Source: Polynucleobacter parvulilacunae
GTDB taxonomy: Bacteria > Pseudomonadota > Gammaproteobacteria > Burkholderiales > Burkholderiaceae
Reading direction: 5' to 3'
Length of the DNA stretch: 64,000 bases
Assembly (NCBI RefSeq): GCF_018881715.1
Contig: NZ_JACVPW010000001.1
Coordinates: 1 to 64,000 of the forward strand
A model generated the notes under the pieces. That model made no database searches and was not told where the DNA came from. It saw only the letters and a list, made by a program, of their open reading frames with translations. A program made the translations under genes and the position numbers. Positions 1-7,294 of this stretch are shown in pieces (position 1 is the stretch's first letter; every line of letters begins with the position of its first letter).

Positions 1-2
1 GA

Positions 3-140
3 AGTTTGGAGGCAAAAATCACAGCCTATAGCGCCAAGGCAGCTGCAGTTGAGATACGAATAGGCATTGCAGGGATTGTTTTATTGGTCTTTGCTGTTAT
101 TCATGATTTTCAAGACGTCTTTGCTACAGTCTTTCGATGA
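3..140 (+). CDS. C-terminal fragment of a membrane protein (cut by window edge)
   Basis: An open frame runs in from the left edge and ends at a TGA at 138-140. The 45 visible residues end with a hydrophobic stretch (IGIAGIVLLVFAVI) that can span the membrane, followed by a short charged tail. The start lies outside the window, so family and function cannot be judged. Its stop overlaps the ATG of the next small ORF in an ATGA arrangement, which suggests translational coupling. I do not recognise the protein. Confidence 0.45.
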   Translation, partial: SLEAKITAYSAKAAAVEIRIGIAGIVLLVFAVIHDFQDVFATVFR

Positions 141-301
141 GTAAATTTCGCACTAAAAGATTTAACGGTCTTACTCATCAATTCCCCCATCTCAACTCTA
201 TGAGAATTGAGGTCGAGCTAAAAATTCATATACCTCAGAAACTCTTACTGCCTGTATTGACATCAGCTTTAGCCACCATTGCTTCACCGTTGAATTTATA
301 A
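137..301 (+). CDS. Small unknown protein, 54 aa, coupled to the upstream ORF
   Basis: This ORF is too short for the supplied track. It begins with the ATG of an ATGA overlap with the preceding partial gene and runs 54 codons to a TAA. The N-terminal half is basic (MSKFRTKRFN), and the C-terminal half has a weakly hydrophobic stretch (LLLPVLTSALATIA). No known domain is recognised. The 4-base overlap is the main argument that it is real, and its place in decaying accessory DNA argues the other way. It could be the remnant of a longer gene. Confidence 0.3.
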   Translation: MSKFRTKRFNGLTHQFPHLNSMRIEVELKIHIPQKLLLPVLTSALATIASPLNL

Positions 302-553
302 ATGGAGCCCATCAAGATCATCACGCCTACTCTCACGCGGTTGAAAAAATGGCTTTCAGTGTAGATCGATCACACTGTCGCTTCTGCTAATGCTACCGAA
401 TCACCAATAGGTTCATCAAACTCGATGATAATTCTTTGGAACCAGTCATGACGGCTTCGAGCTCCGCGATGTTTGACCACGATGCCTACACAGAAATGAG
501 TTTCGCAAAGATGGCTTTGCAGGTTTATCGTAAAAAATATTAACGCGCCCACT
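302..553. other. Gap without a convincing gene
   Basis: Only short open stretches are present here. The ORF listed on the minus strand (370-696) lies antisense to the AlpA-like gene over part of its length and shows no recognisable domain. I see no terminator, repeat or RNA structure. The stretch looks like degenerate accessory DNA. Confidence 0.4.
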
Positions 554-565
554 AAGGAAATGATC

Positions 566-775
566 ATGAATGACAACACATCTAGAGATATGAACTTTAC
601 CTTAAAGAGAATTCCTCTAATTTTGAAAATGATGCCGATTTCTAAATCTAAGTTTAGGTTCATGGTGCAAAAAGGTGAATTTCCAAAACCGATCAAAATT
701 GGTAGGTCATCCTTCTGGACTATTGAGCAAGTTCAGACCTTTATTGGAGGTAGGGCAAGGCAATCCATTAATTGA
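566..775 (+). CDS. AlpA-family (excisionase-like) DNA-binding regulator
   Basis: This is a 69-residue protein with the AlpA/MerR-like winged-helix pattern: a helix that recognises a 'mode' (MPISKSKFRFMVQKGEFPKPIKIGRSSFW) followed by the wing and a short second helix (TIEQVQTFI). AlpA proteins act as small transcriptional activators or excision factors of prophages and integrative elements. I prefer the second ATG at 566 over the first at 560, because AAGGA at 554-558 is then seven bases away instead of one. No integrase remains beside it, so it may be a relic of a lost element. The family call is from motif shape. Confidence 0.7.
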   Translation: MNDNTSRDMNFTLKRIPLILKMMPISKSKFRFMVQKGEFPKPIKIGRSSFWTIEQVQTFIGGRARQSIN

Positions 776-831
776 AAAATGGACATCTCCTGAGGATATG
801 CTGGTAACCCAAATTAACTCTGGAGATAAAT

Positions 832-995
832 ATGCAATCAACTAATTTACCCGCTCAATTTACCGTAGGTGTTTTTAATGATCCTAGCTCACCCAGTGTA
901 AGCCCTTGGTCATGTATTAGGGTTTTGCCAGCCTGAATGAAGCCCTCAGTGCCCGTAAGAAGATAGCGGACGAATTTTTAATATTCACCGTTTAA
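832..995 (+). pseudogene. Frameshifted small ORF of the accessory element
   Basis: A good ribosome site (GGAG) precedes ATG 832. The frame reads MQSTNLPAQFTVGVFNDPSS and stops at TGA 934-936. A second frame directly downstream continues with protein-like sequence (GFASLNEALSARKKIADEF) to a TAA at 993-995. This suggests one short gene broken by a frameshift. It lies just after the AlpA-like gene, where integrative elements often carry small replication or conjugation genes. The original function is not recognisable. Confidence 0.4.
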
Positions 996-1121
996 CCTCA
1001 TCAAGCGCTGAAGCGCCGGCTTTCCACTATCAAAGCTATCGGCCAGTACCCTCTATAAATGGTGTCGCAAATCTCGGCTCATTTGATGTTTATAGGTTCT
1101 TGGATCAGCGCTGCTTAGAAC

Positions 1122-1358
1122 TCATTCAATAAAGGGCTCTCGAGTCCAATGATCCCGCCCTTCTACCCCGCCTGTGGAGATCTTGGTTTTGCGGTGTGAC
1201 TGCTCTGACCTTATTGCCTTCTCAAAAGCATCTTGTTTAGCCGCTTCTGCAGCCTTATTTTTTGCCAACTGAGAAGCGGGCACCACGTCCCTGCTCTCAA
1301 TCATTTGCTAGAGAGTCTTCATACCCTTTATTTTTCCAACAAATTCGAGTTCAGCCAT
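1122..1358 (-). pseudogene. Unknown ORF interrupted by an in-frame amber codon
   Basis: On the minus strand ATG 1358 opens a frame (MAELEFVGKIKGMKTL) that meets TAG after 16 codons. It continues in the same frame as the listed ORF MIESRDVVPASQLAKNKAAEAAKQ to a stop at 1122. Read together this would be a protein of about 78 residues with a lysine/alanine-rich helical centre and a polar tail. The amber codon suggests inactivation. Re-initiation at ATG 1304, two codons after the stop, is possible. No family is recognised. Confidence 0.35.
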
Positions 1359-1403
1359 GACTTAATATTAAGGCATGAGCCCGCCGATTGAAGGCAATAA
1401 ATC

Positions 1404-1423
1404 TGGGGGTATTTTTGGGGGTA
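1404..1423. repeat. Direct repeat TGGGGGTA beside a tRNA-like end
   Basis: TGGGGGTA occurs twice, 12 bases apart (1404-1411 and 1416-1423), about 70 bases inside the tRNA-like 3' end at 1491-1513. Short spaced repeats in this position would fit arm-type binding sites of a tyrosine recombinase, but no integrase gene is left to support this. Confidence 0.35.
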
Positions 1424-1490
1424 CTCTTGGAAATTTGTACCTTTTTGGTAGCGCGTAACCATATGATTTTGAGCTAGAAAGTGGCGTTTA

Positions 1491-1513
1491 GTTCGATCTC
1501 CGCCGACCCACCA
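1491..1513 (+). other. tRNA-like 3' end, candidate attachment-site remnant
   Basis: GTTCGATCTCCGCCGACCCACCA has the form of the T-loop, T-stem 3' half, acceptor 3' strand and CCA of a tRNA. The 5' part does not fold to match: no GGGTCGG-like 5' acceptor strand lies about 70 bases upstream, and the 5' T-stem bases do not pair. It is therefore best read as the short tRNA end that an integrative element copies or leaves at its junction. The matching intact tRNA is not in the window. Confidence 0.35.
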
Positions 1514-1533
1514 TTTTGAAGTATGTAACAGTC

Positions 1534-1564
1534 AAACGCCACCTACTAAGGTGGCGTTTTTCTT
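1534..1564 (+). terminator. Rho-independent terminator after the tRNA-like end
   Basis: A perfect stem AAACGCCACC / GGTGGCGTTT with a six-base loop is followed by TTTTTCTTT on the plus strand. It lies just after the tRNA-like fragment and faces the convergent TonB-receptor operon. The short T run on the other strand may give some termination of that operon too. Confidence 0.75.
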
Positions 1565-1574
1565 TGTTCACACC

Positions 1575-3653
1575 TTAATTAAATTGATAACTCATCCCTG
1601 CTTGAAAATTGAGTGGGGCACCAGCAAAAATTCCATCTGGACTCCGGCTGGAGATATATCTCTTATCAAGGAGGTTATTAATGACCCCAAATAATTTCCA
1701 GTCTTTATTGATCGCATAGTTCGCACTCCAATTGATCGTTGTAAATGCGGGTACCTCACCTAAAGTTCCGATCGCATTCTGCGCGACTGTGTTTGCTGAA
1801 TCTGCATATTGAGTCGATACGTAATTAAGACTAACCAAAGTATTGAAGTTATTCTTTTCATAGCTAACGCCCAAATTAGAGGTGAGTTTAGGCGTATAGG
1901 GAATGCGATTGCCATCGCGCCCTAAAGAATTCGTGCCGACAAATTTTGCTACCGGGATATATGTTGCATTGCCATTAATACCCCAGCCACGCCCAATCTC
2001 ATAAGCTAAGGCCAATTCCGCACCCTGGTGCAAACTTTTCCCACCGTTCGCTTTAGAGATGCCCGCAGCCAAACTTTGATTCACGATTTGATTACTAAAG
2101 TTCATACTGAAAACTGCAGAGTCATAAGAAAATGCGCCTGATTTACCCCTCAAACCAAGTTCCATATTGGTTGAGCGCTCTGGCGCTAGCTGCTGATCAA
2201 CCCCCTTGTCATCAATTGCAGTTGCCAATTGCGCCGGTGCAAACCCCTTATAGATGCTGCCGTAGACCTGAGCCTGTTGCATGAGTTGCCAGGTTGCGCC
2301 GATCTGAGGAATAGTCTCGACATTTTTTGCGCTGCCCGCTTTTCCAGTAATCACGTTTGAACGAGTTTGGTTATAGCTTTCTACTCGCACGCCAGGTATC
2401 AGAGCAAAATCTTTTGTTAACAATAAGCGGTTTTGAGCATACATCGCAAGCGAGTTCGCTTTATTTTCCTCATGAGAAGAGATTCGACCGGAATAAGCTA
2501 ATGTTTTGGAGCTTACCAATTGATTAATTTGAGATTCAGTATGCAAACGAACTCCGAACTCCGCTTCGTTAGAAATCCCAAATGCTTTATATGCATGATT
2601 GATTCGAGAATCTAAACCTAGCATCTGAAACTCACGATTGCGGCCAACCAAACAATCAGAGCCAACATTACAAGCCTTAAAAATGGTGGAATCCTGGGTT
2701 CGCTTCAAAATACTTTGCCGCCAATAATCTCGATTTAACCTACTCCAATACATCAAAGTATTGATTTTGGTATCAGGACTAATTTCAACAGAGTGATTTA
2801 GATCAACCGCATTTCTTTGGGTGATAAAGCGATCATTTGGGGCTGGATTGTCTTTTATTCGATTACCGTATTGGGTGGGACGCAGCCCTACATAAGAAGT
2901 GTTGATATTGTTATCGTAGTGGGTGTATTTCAGGCTTAGCCACTGGTTCTGGGCAATCTCAATTCCACCCTTCATCAGGATGTCATACATCTTGAAACCA
3001 TTACCTTGATATCCATTAGATTGGGATTGAATGACATTGATTCCTCCGATCGCACCATTTGAGGAAGATTTACCTCCCGCCTCTATCTCCGCCAAGTGAT
3101 AACCGTAATTACCCACCTTACCCGTGAGCTTAAAGCCCTGGGTGGGCGTCTTACTGAGGTAATTAACCACCCCACCTATATTGGAGGGGCCGTACTTCAA
3201 GCCTGAGGCACCTTTCAGTACCTCAATTCCGCCAATGCGTTCAACCGGTGGGCTGTAATAAGAGGCATTTGAAATAAATAGACTTGGCTGGATGGGAGCA
3301 CCATCCTCTAGGAGTAGAACTTTTGAGCTGCGGCTCGGGTTTAAGCCACGTATCCCAATATTCGGAATCGACCCTAGGCCACCTTCATCCCCACGAATAT
3401 TGACGCCGGGAATTGTCTTTAAAACATCTTGGAGTGACTGAGGCTGTAGCTCCTCCATCTTTTTCTGATTGATCACATCGACGGTTCCCGGAATTTTATT
3501 GAGCGCATTTTCCTCGCGACCAACAATATCAATTCTAGGCAACACAATGTCTTGAGCTTTAACCCAGCTTGAAAATGAACCCCCATACAACAATGCCAGC
3601 GATGAGATCCAGGCAAGCCTATTTCGAGAACAAAAAACTTCTTGATGCTTCAT
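1575..3653 (-). CDS. TonB-dependent outer-membrane receptor (iron/heme type)
   Basis: The 692-residue protein is a TonB-gated outer-membrane transporter. After an N-terminal signal region (cleavage probably near WVKAQ) come a TonB-box-like segment, a plug domain at about residues 45-165 (TIPGVNIRGDEGG, NIGIRGLNPSRSSKVLLLEDG, EVLKGASGLKYGPSNIGGVVNY) and a 22-strand-type barrel. The barrel ends in aromatic FQAGMSYQFN, as expected for BAM insertion. The plug resembles FecA-like ferric-chelate receptors without the extra N-terminal signalling domain. It is the last gene after tonB and hemP, and HemP context favours heme or iron as substrate. The exact ligand cannot be told from the sequence. Confidence 0.88.
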   Translation of the reverse strand: MKHQEVFCSRNRLAWISSLALLYGGSFSSWVKAQDIVLPRIDIVGREENALNKIPGTVDVINQKKMEELQPQSLQDVLKTIPGVNIRGDEGGLGSIPNIGIRGLNPSRSSKVLLLEDGAPIQPSLFISNASYYSPPVERIGGIEVLKGASGLKYGPSNIGGVVNYLSKTPTQGFKLTGKVGNYGYHLAEIEAGGKSSSNGAIGGINVIQSQSNGYQGNGFKMYDILMKGGIEIAQNQWLSLKYTHYDNNINTSYVGLRPTQYGNRIKDNPAPNDRFITQRNAVDLNHSVEISPDTKINTLMYWSRLNRDYWRQSILKRTQDSTIFKACNVGSDCLVGRNREFQMLGLDSRINHAYKAFGISNEAEFGVRLHTESQINQLVSSKTLAYSGRISSHEENKANSLAMYAQNRLLLTKDFALIPGVRVESYNQTRSNVITGKAGSAKNVETIPQIGATWQLMQQAQVYGSIYKGFAPAQLATAIDDKGVDQQLAPERSTNMELGLRGKSGAFSYDSAVFSMNFSNQIVNQSLAAGISKANGGKSLHQGAELALAYEIGRGWGINGNATYIPVAKFVGTNSLGRDGNRIPYTPKLTSNLGVSYEKNNFNTLVSLNYVSTQYADSANTVAQNAIGTLGEVPAFTTINWSANYAINKDWKLFGVINNLLDKRYISSRSPDGIFAGAPLNFQAGMSYQFN

Positions 3654-3737
3654 ATACTATCTCCAGTGATAAAAACAAAAAATCGCTGGCTATATGCATA
3701 TGAAAATGCTCTTGCTGGCTAGTAACTTAGTTGATGC

Positions 3738-3917
3738 TTACTTTGTCAAAATGAGTTTTCCCAACTTAGTAATACGCAATTGATATGAGTGCCCATCGTG
3801 CAGAATGAAAATCTGCTTCAGATGCCCCAACAAAACTTCACTAGCAATCGTCTTTGGCAATGTATGAAGGGGGCGAATGCGAGTCAACTCTGAATGCACA
3901 GTATTTTTCTTACTCAA
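3738..3917 (-). CDS. hemP: Hemin uptake protein HemP
   Basis: This 59-residue ORF is missing from the supplied track because it uses a TTG start and is short. The C-terminal half (SEVLLGHLKQIFILHDGHSYQLRITKLGKLILTK) matches the HemP family, which typically ends in a basic YRLRLT-x-GKLILTK-like strand. HemP proteins are small cytosolic factors linked to heme receptor expression in alpha- and betaproteobacteria. TTG 3917 lies three bases after the tonB stop, so the two are probably translated together. The next gene is the TonB-dependent receptor, the usual HemP neighbour. A heme transporter of the Hmu type is not present in the window. Confidence 0.8.
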   Translation of the reverse strand: MSKKNTVHSELTRIRPLHTLPKTIASEVLLGHLKQIFILHDGHSYQLRITKLGKLILTK

Positions 3918-3920
3918 GCA

Positions 3921-4487
3921 CTAGCCCTCTAATCTAAATTGCACGGGCATTTGAAAGCACTGCGAAAAGAAATTGGTGGAATTGGAAGTAATTGGGGTAA
4001 ATCTCCACTGTGACAGCGCCTTGAGGGCAGATTGATCTAGACTCTGGAAACCTGAGCCTTTAGACACGGCAATCTCTCCCACAATGCCTTCTTCATTCAC
4101 GCAGAGCTTCACAAGCACCAAACCTTGCTCCCTTAACCTCCTGCTTGCCAACGGATAATGTGGTTTGGGGTTATGCACGGCCTGCCTTGCTTTGCCAGCC
4201 GCCATTTCACTCACGCCCTCCACTCCAGTTAGCGAAGAATCTCCCTCGGCCTGCATTAAGTTTGGGCTTTCTTTATTTGAGGATGAATTTATTTGGATGG
4301 TAGCCATGGATTTTTTCAGTGAGGGCAGGCCTGCACCATCACCCAGCAAATTCACTATGAGAGACTCCTGCGTAGACGATTCTTCGCCGCCCAGAGGCGC
4401 TAATAAAAGCCCTAACAAAATCAATAGATGAGAGATTGCTACGCCTGAAATAAGTAAAATATTTCTAGGCAACGCACTACAGAGCAA
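3921..4487 (-). CDS. tonB: Energy transducer TonB
   Basis: The 188-residue protein has one N-terminal membrane anchor (about 10-32), a periplasmic linker less proline-rich than usual, and a C-terminal TonB domain (about 105-186). That domain carries KPHYPLASRRLREQGLVLVKLCVNEEG and the closing SALKALSQWRFTPI. It couples proton-motive force from ExbBD to outer-membrane receptors. ExbB and ExbD are not nearby. The start is TTG at 4487 with AAGGA six bases upstream. It heads the tonB-hemP-receptor operon. A loose Fur-like sequence (GATAGAGAATCAT, 4510-4522) lies upstream but is too weak to list. Confidence 0.85.
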   Translation of the reverse strand: MLCSALPRNILLISGVAISHLLILLGLLLAPLGGEESSTQESLIVNLLGDGAGLPSLKKSMATIQINSSSNKESPNLMQAEGDSSLTGVEGVSEMAAGKARQAVHNPKPHYPLASRRLREQGLVLVKLCVNEEGIVGEIAVSKGSGFQSLDQSALKALSQWRFTPITSNSTNFFSQCFQMPVQFRLEG

Positions 4488-4646
4488 ATGACTTCCTTAT
4501 GAAATAAACGATAGAGAATCATGTCCGCTTACCGCTAAACCTTGTAGTAAGTTAACTATTGTTCCCAATGATTTTAAGGACGGTGCTGTAGATAAACAAC
4601 CATGAGCCCAATAAGGGCGGCACTTGTAGGGCTATTAAATGTGCTA

Positions 4647-5819
4647 CTACTTTATTGCCAAACGCAAAAGCGATGTAACTTCTTTTGATCTCGCCGCATG
4701 CAATGCATCTGTCTTATCAAATGCTTTTTGATGTGTGGGCTTGGTATCCAACCGTGCGATCACCTTCAGTCCAGCTTGCTCAATCCAATCAAGCAACTCT
4801 TGTCTAGATCGCAAACCTAAATGTTCTGCCAAGTCAGAGAGAATTAACCAGCCTTCACCACCTGGAAGTAGATGATCCTTTAAGCTACTCAAGAAACCTT
4901 TCAGCATCTGACTCTCAGGGTCATATACCGCATGCTCTAGAGAGGAGCTTGGTCTTGCAGGTAGCCATGGTGGATTGCAAAGAATGAGCGCGGCCTTTGC
5001 TTCAGGAAAAAGATTGGCTTTCTGAATTTCAATCTGCGCATTGAGGCCCAATTGATGTATGTTGTCTTGAGCACAAGCAAGAGCTCGGTCGCTTAGGTCG
5101 GTTGCAACAATCTTCTGAATGTCTCGCAGAGCTAAAACAACGGCTAAAACACCGGTACCCGTACCTATATCAAAAGCTATAGAGTTTTGTTTTATTACCT
5201 CTGGCAGAGGGGCATTCAGCACCAACTTAATATATTCACTACGCACTGGAGAGAAAACGCCGTAGTGGGGATGAATCCGAACCTCTTCATCATCCCTAGT
5301 CAGGACTTGCACACCAGTCTTACGCCATTCATGGGCGCTAATGACACCGAGCAGTTCTCGCAGAGAGATGACATAAGGCGCCACTTGTTTTCCGTAAGCC
5401 TCTTCGCAGGCTTGAGCAACGTCTGGGGCTCTTCTCAGCAAAATACTGTGATCTGCATTTACCTCTATCAAAATCATCCCCAGAATACGTGCACGCTGAG
5501 ACTGTGCAAGGCGATGAAGATTGAATGTATCTAGTGGGCTTTTGACCTTATCCTTTGCAACCCTATCGACTCTTGCGGATTTCTTAGAAGGTTTATCTAC
5601 CCGACGAACTAAAGCCTGTAACAGTTGTCGTGCATTCTGAAAGTCGCCCTTGTAAAGCATTGCCGTGCCTTGACACGCCAGTCGATACGCAATATCGGCA
5701 GTTAGCGTGTCGTCAGCGATCTGAATCTTTTTGTGCGGTGCAATCCCATTTTCGGAATGCCAATTAGCCGAGCGTTCTTGCTCGCTCTCCACCCATTGAA
5801 GCGTTGTAAGCGGACTCAC
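4647..5819 (-). CDS. Class I SAM-dependent methyltransferase
   Basis: The 390-residue protein has a poorly conserved N-terminal region (about 1-190) and a Rossmann methyltransferase core. The SAM-binding loop is FDIGTGTGVLAVVLA, an acidic residue follows in VATDLSD, and the catalytic NPPW motif sits in LILCNPPWLPARP. NPPY/W enzymes methylate nitrogen on RNA bases, nucleobases or protein glutamine (HemK/RlmG style). The substrate here is not identifiable. It starts with GTG directly after the TAG of the pirin gene (TAGGTG), so the two are probably co-translated. C-terminal residues KTDALHAARSKEV are basic. Confidence 0.75.
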   Translation of the reverse strand: MSPLTTLQWVESEQERSANWHSENGIAPHKKIQIADDTLTADIAYRLACQGTAMLYKGDFQNARQLLQALVRRVDKPSKKSARVDRVAKDKVKSPLDTFNLHRLAQSQRARILGMILIEVNADHSILLRRAPDVAQACEEAYGKQVAPYVISLRELLGVISAHEWRKTGVQVLTRDDEEVRIHPHYGVFSPVRSEYIKLVLNAPLPEVIKQNSIAFDIGTGTGVLAVVLALRDIQKIVATDLSDRALACAQDNIHQLGLNAQIEIQKANLFPEAKAALILCNPPWLPARPSSSLEHAVYDPESQMLKGFLSSLKDHLLPGGEGWLILSDLAEHLGLRSRQELLDWIEQAGLKVIARLDTKPTHQKAFDKTDALHAARSKEVTSLLRLAIK

Positions 5820-6674
5820 CTAGGCAATCACAAACCGATTATTTTGATAATCATCAATTGCTTGCTCAATCTCAGCGCGAGTGTTCATCACAAAGGGGCC
5901 GTATTGAACAATCGGCTCATGGAGCGGTAAAGCGGCTAGAACAATAAATTGCGCACCAGCTGATCCTGCCTTCACTTTTAAACGATCGCCATCCCCAAGC
6001 ACAATGGCAGCTTGCTTTGGTGCCGGCATCATTGGTCCACCTATTTCTAGCCCACCTTCATATACATAAACAAATGCATTGAGCTCTTTAGGAATGCGAT
6101 GTTCGAATTCAGCATTAGGCGTCAAGTGCACATCTAAAAATAAAGGCGAAGTAGTGATTCCCTGAATCGGGCCTTGCACTTCTTTATCATTCTGCTGATA
6201 GGTACCGGCAATCACTTTTACCGAGCCGCCATTACTTAATACAATCTTTGGGATGTCATCAACCTGGATATCTTTATACCCAGCAGGTTTCATCTTTTCT
6301 TTTGCGGGTAAGTTAATCCACAACTGAAATCCACGCATGGCACCGCTTACTTGCTGAGGCATCTCCGAATGAATAATGCCTCGTCCTGCGGTCATCCATT
6401 GCACGCCACCAGTCTTCAGGTGTCCCTGATTACCTAAATGATCTTCATGCAACATATGGCCTTCGAGCATATAGGTCACCGTCTCAAAACCCCGATGGGG
6501 ATGAGCAGGAAAGCCGGCTACGTAATCATTAGGATCGTTAGAAGAAAACTCATCGAGCATTAAGAAAGGATCTAATCTAACTTGATTTTGACCACCAAGA
6601 CTACGGCGCAATTTCACACCCGCGCCATCAGAGGTGGCAATGCCAGGAATGATGGTTTGAATATTGCGGATCAT
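5820..6674 (-). CDS. Pirin family protein (quercetinase-like bicupin)
   Basis: The 284-residue protein has the pirin bicupin layout. The N-terminal cupin carries the metal-binding pattern PHRGFETVTYMLEG...H and GGVQWMTAGRGIIHSEMP, giving the usual three His and one Glu ligands. The second cupin (about 160-275) includes FVYVYEGGLEIGG. Bacterial pirins bind iron or similar metals. Some show quercetin 2,3-dioxygenase activity and others regulate metabolism, but the cellular role is mostly unknown. It lies between a CMD-family protein and a methyltransferase on the same strand. Length and motifs are typical and nothing looks broken. Confidence 0.88.
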   Translation of the reverse strand: MIRNIQTIIPGIATSDGAGVKLRRSLGGQNQVRLDPFLMLDEFSSNDPNDYVAGFPAHPHRGFETVTYMLEGHMLHEDHLGNQGHLKTGGVQWMTAGRGIIHSEMPQQVSGAMRGFQLWINLPAKEKMKPAGYKDIQVDDIPKIVLSNGGSVKVIAGTYQQNDKEVQGPIQGITTSPLFLDVHLTPNAEFEHRIPKELNAFVYVYEGGLEIGGPMMPAPKQAAIVLGDGDRLKVKAGSAGAQFIVLAALPLHEPIVQYGPFVMNTRAEIEQAIDDYQNNRFVIA

Positions 6675-6695
6675 CTTGCTTAAATCATTCGTCCG

Positions 6696-7247
6696 TTAAG
6701 CCGGAGGATGGTCTTCAGGATTAACGTCAAGCGCAATCAAAAAGCGAGACACCATGTTGTAAGCAGCAATTACGGTTACTAACTCGACCGTATCCGTACT
6801 GCCTAGCGCCTTTTGCAAACGCTTCATCAAGTCAGGGTCGACTTTGATATTACGCGTCATCTGAAAAGTGAGCTCAGCTGCGTCGTTTTCTACCGGAGAG
6901 TACAAATCTTTTGGGAAATTTGGCTGACCGATCAAACGTAAGCCCTGAACCTGCTCTTCTGTGCCGCCCGCCTTTTTAAACGGAGGCGCATGATGGAAAA
7001 ATTCATACTCAGCGCCATTGAGAACAGCTACGCCGCACATTGCCAACTCACGCAATTTAGGATCCAAAGACAAGTTATTACGAATCTCGCCAATGAAATG
7101 ATTCCAACCCTCTGCAATTGGAACGCTATGCAAAAGCATGCGGTCTAAATTAATGAACTGACCACCACGTCTTTTACGAATAGCGGCCACCAACTCTGCT
7201 GGCTCGGCCAAATCCATTGGCTGATAGGGAATTAAACGTTCTGACAT
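6696..7247 (-). CDS. Carboxymuconolactone decarboxylase-family protein
   Basis: The 183-residue protein fits the CMD/AhpD-like fold. A helical core includes GWNHFIGEIRNNLSLDPKLRELAMCGVAVLNGAEYEFFHHAPPFKKAG, followed by the second helix pair with VELVTVIAAYNMVSRFLIAL. The E-x-E-F-x-H-H segment corresponds to the family active-site region. The CxxC pair of AhpD peroxidase reductases is absent, so a decarboxylase/lyase-like or unknown role is more likely than AhpD activity. It sits between a pirin and a Bug binding protein on the same strand, possibly in one transcript for aromatic-acid use, though this is only inference. Confidence 0.8.
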   Translation of the reverse strand: MSERLIPYQPMDLAEPAELVAAIRKRRGGQFINLDRMLLHSVPIAEGWNHFIGEIRNNLSLDPKLRELAMCGVAVLNGAEYEFFHHAPPFKKAGGTEEQVQGLRLIGQPNFPKDLYSPVENDAAELTFQMTRNIKVDPDLMKRLQKALGSTDTVELVTVIAAYNMVSRFLIALDVNPEDHPPA

Positions 7248-7294
7248 AAATATCTCTTGTGAATGCTTCTTAACAATACTGATTACTGAGCTGA

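Noticed and set aside
370-696. 108-aa minus-strand ORF MIGFGNSPFC...
   Set aside because: It overlaps the better supported AlpA-like gene on the other strand and has no recognisable family.
1438-1513. A complete tRNA gene ending at CCA 1513
   Set aside because: Only the 3' part has tRNA form. The 5' acceptor strand and the 5' half of the T-stem do not pair, and no clear anticodon arm can be drawn.
4510-4522. GATAGAGAATCAT as a Fur box before tonB
   Set aside because: It keeps only parts of the Fur consensus and lacks the symmetric half. Iron control is likely from the gene content, but this site is too weak to list.
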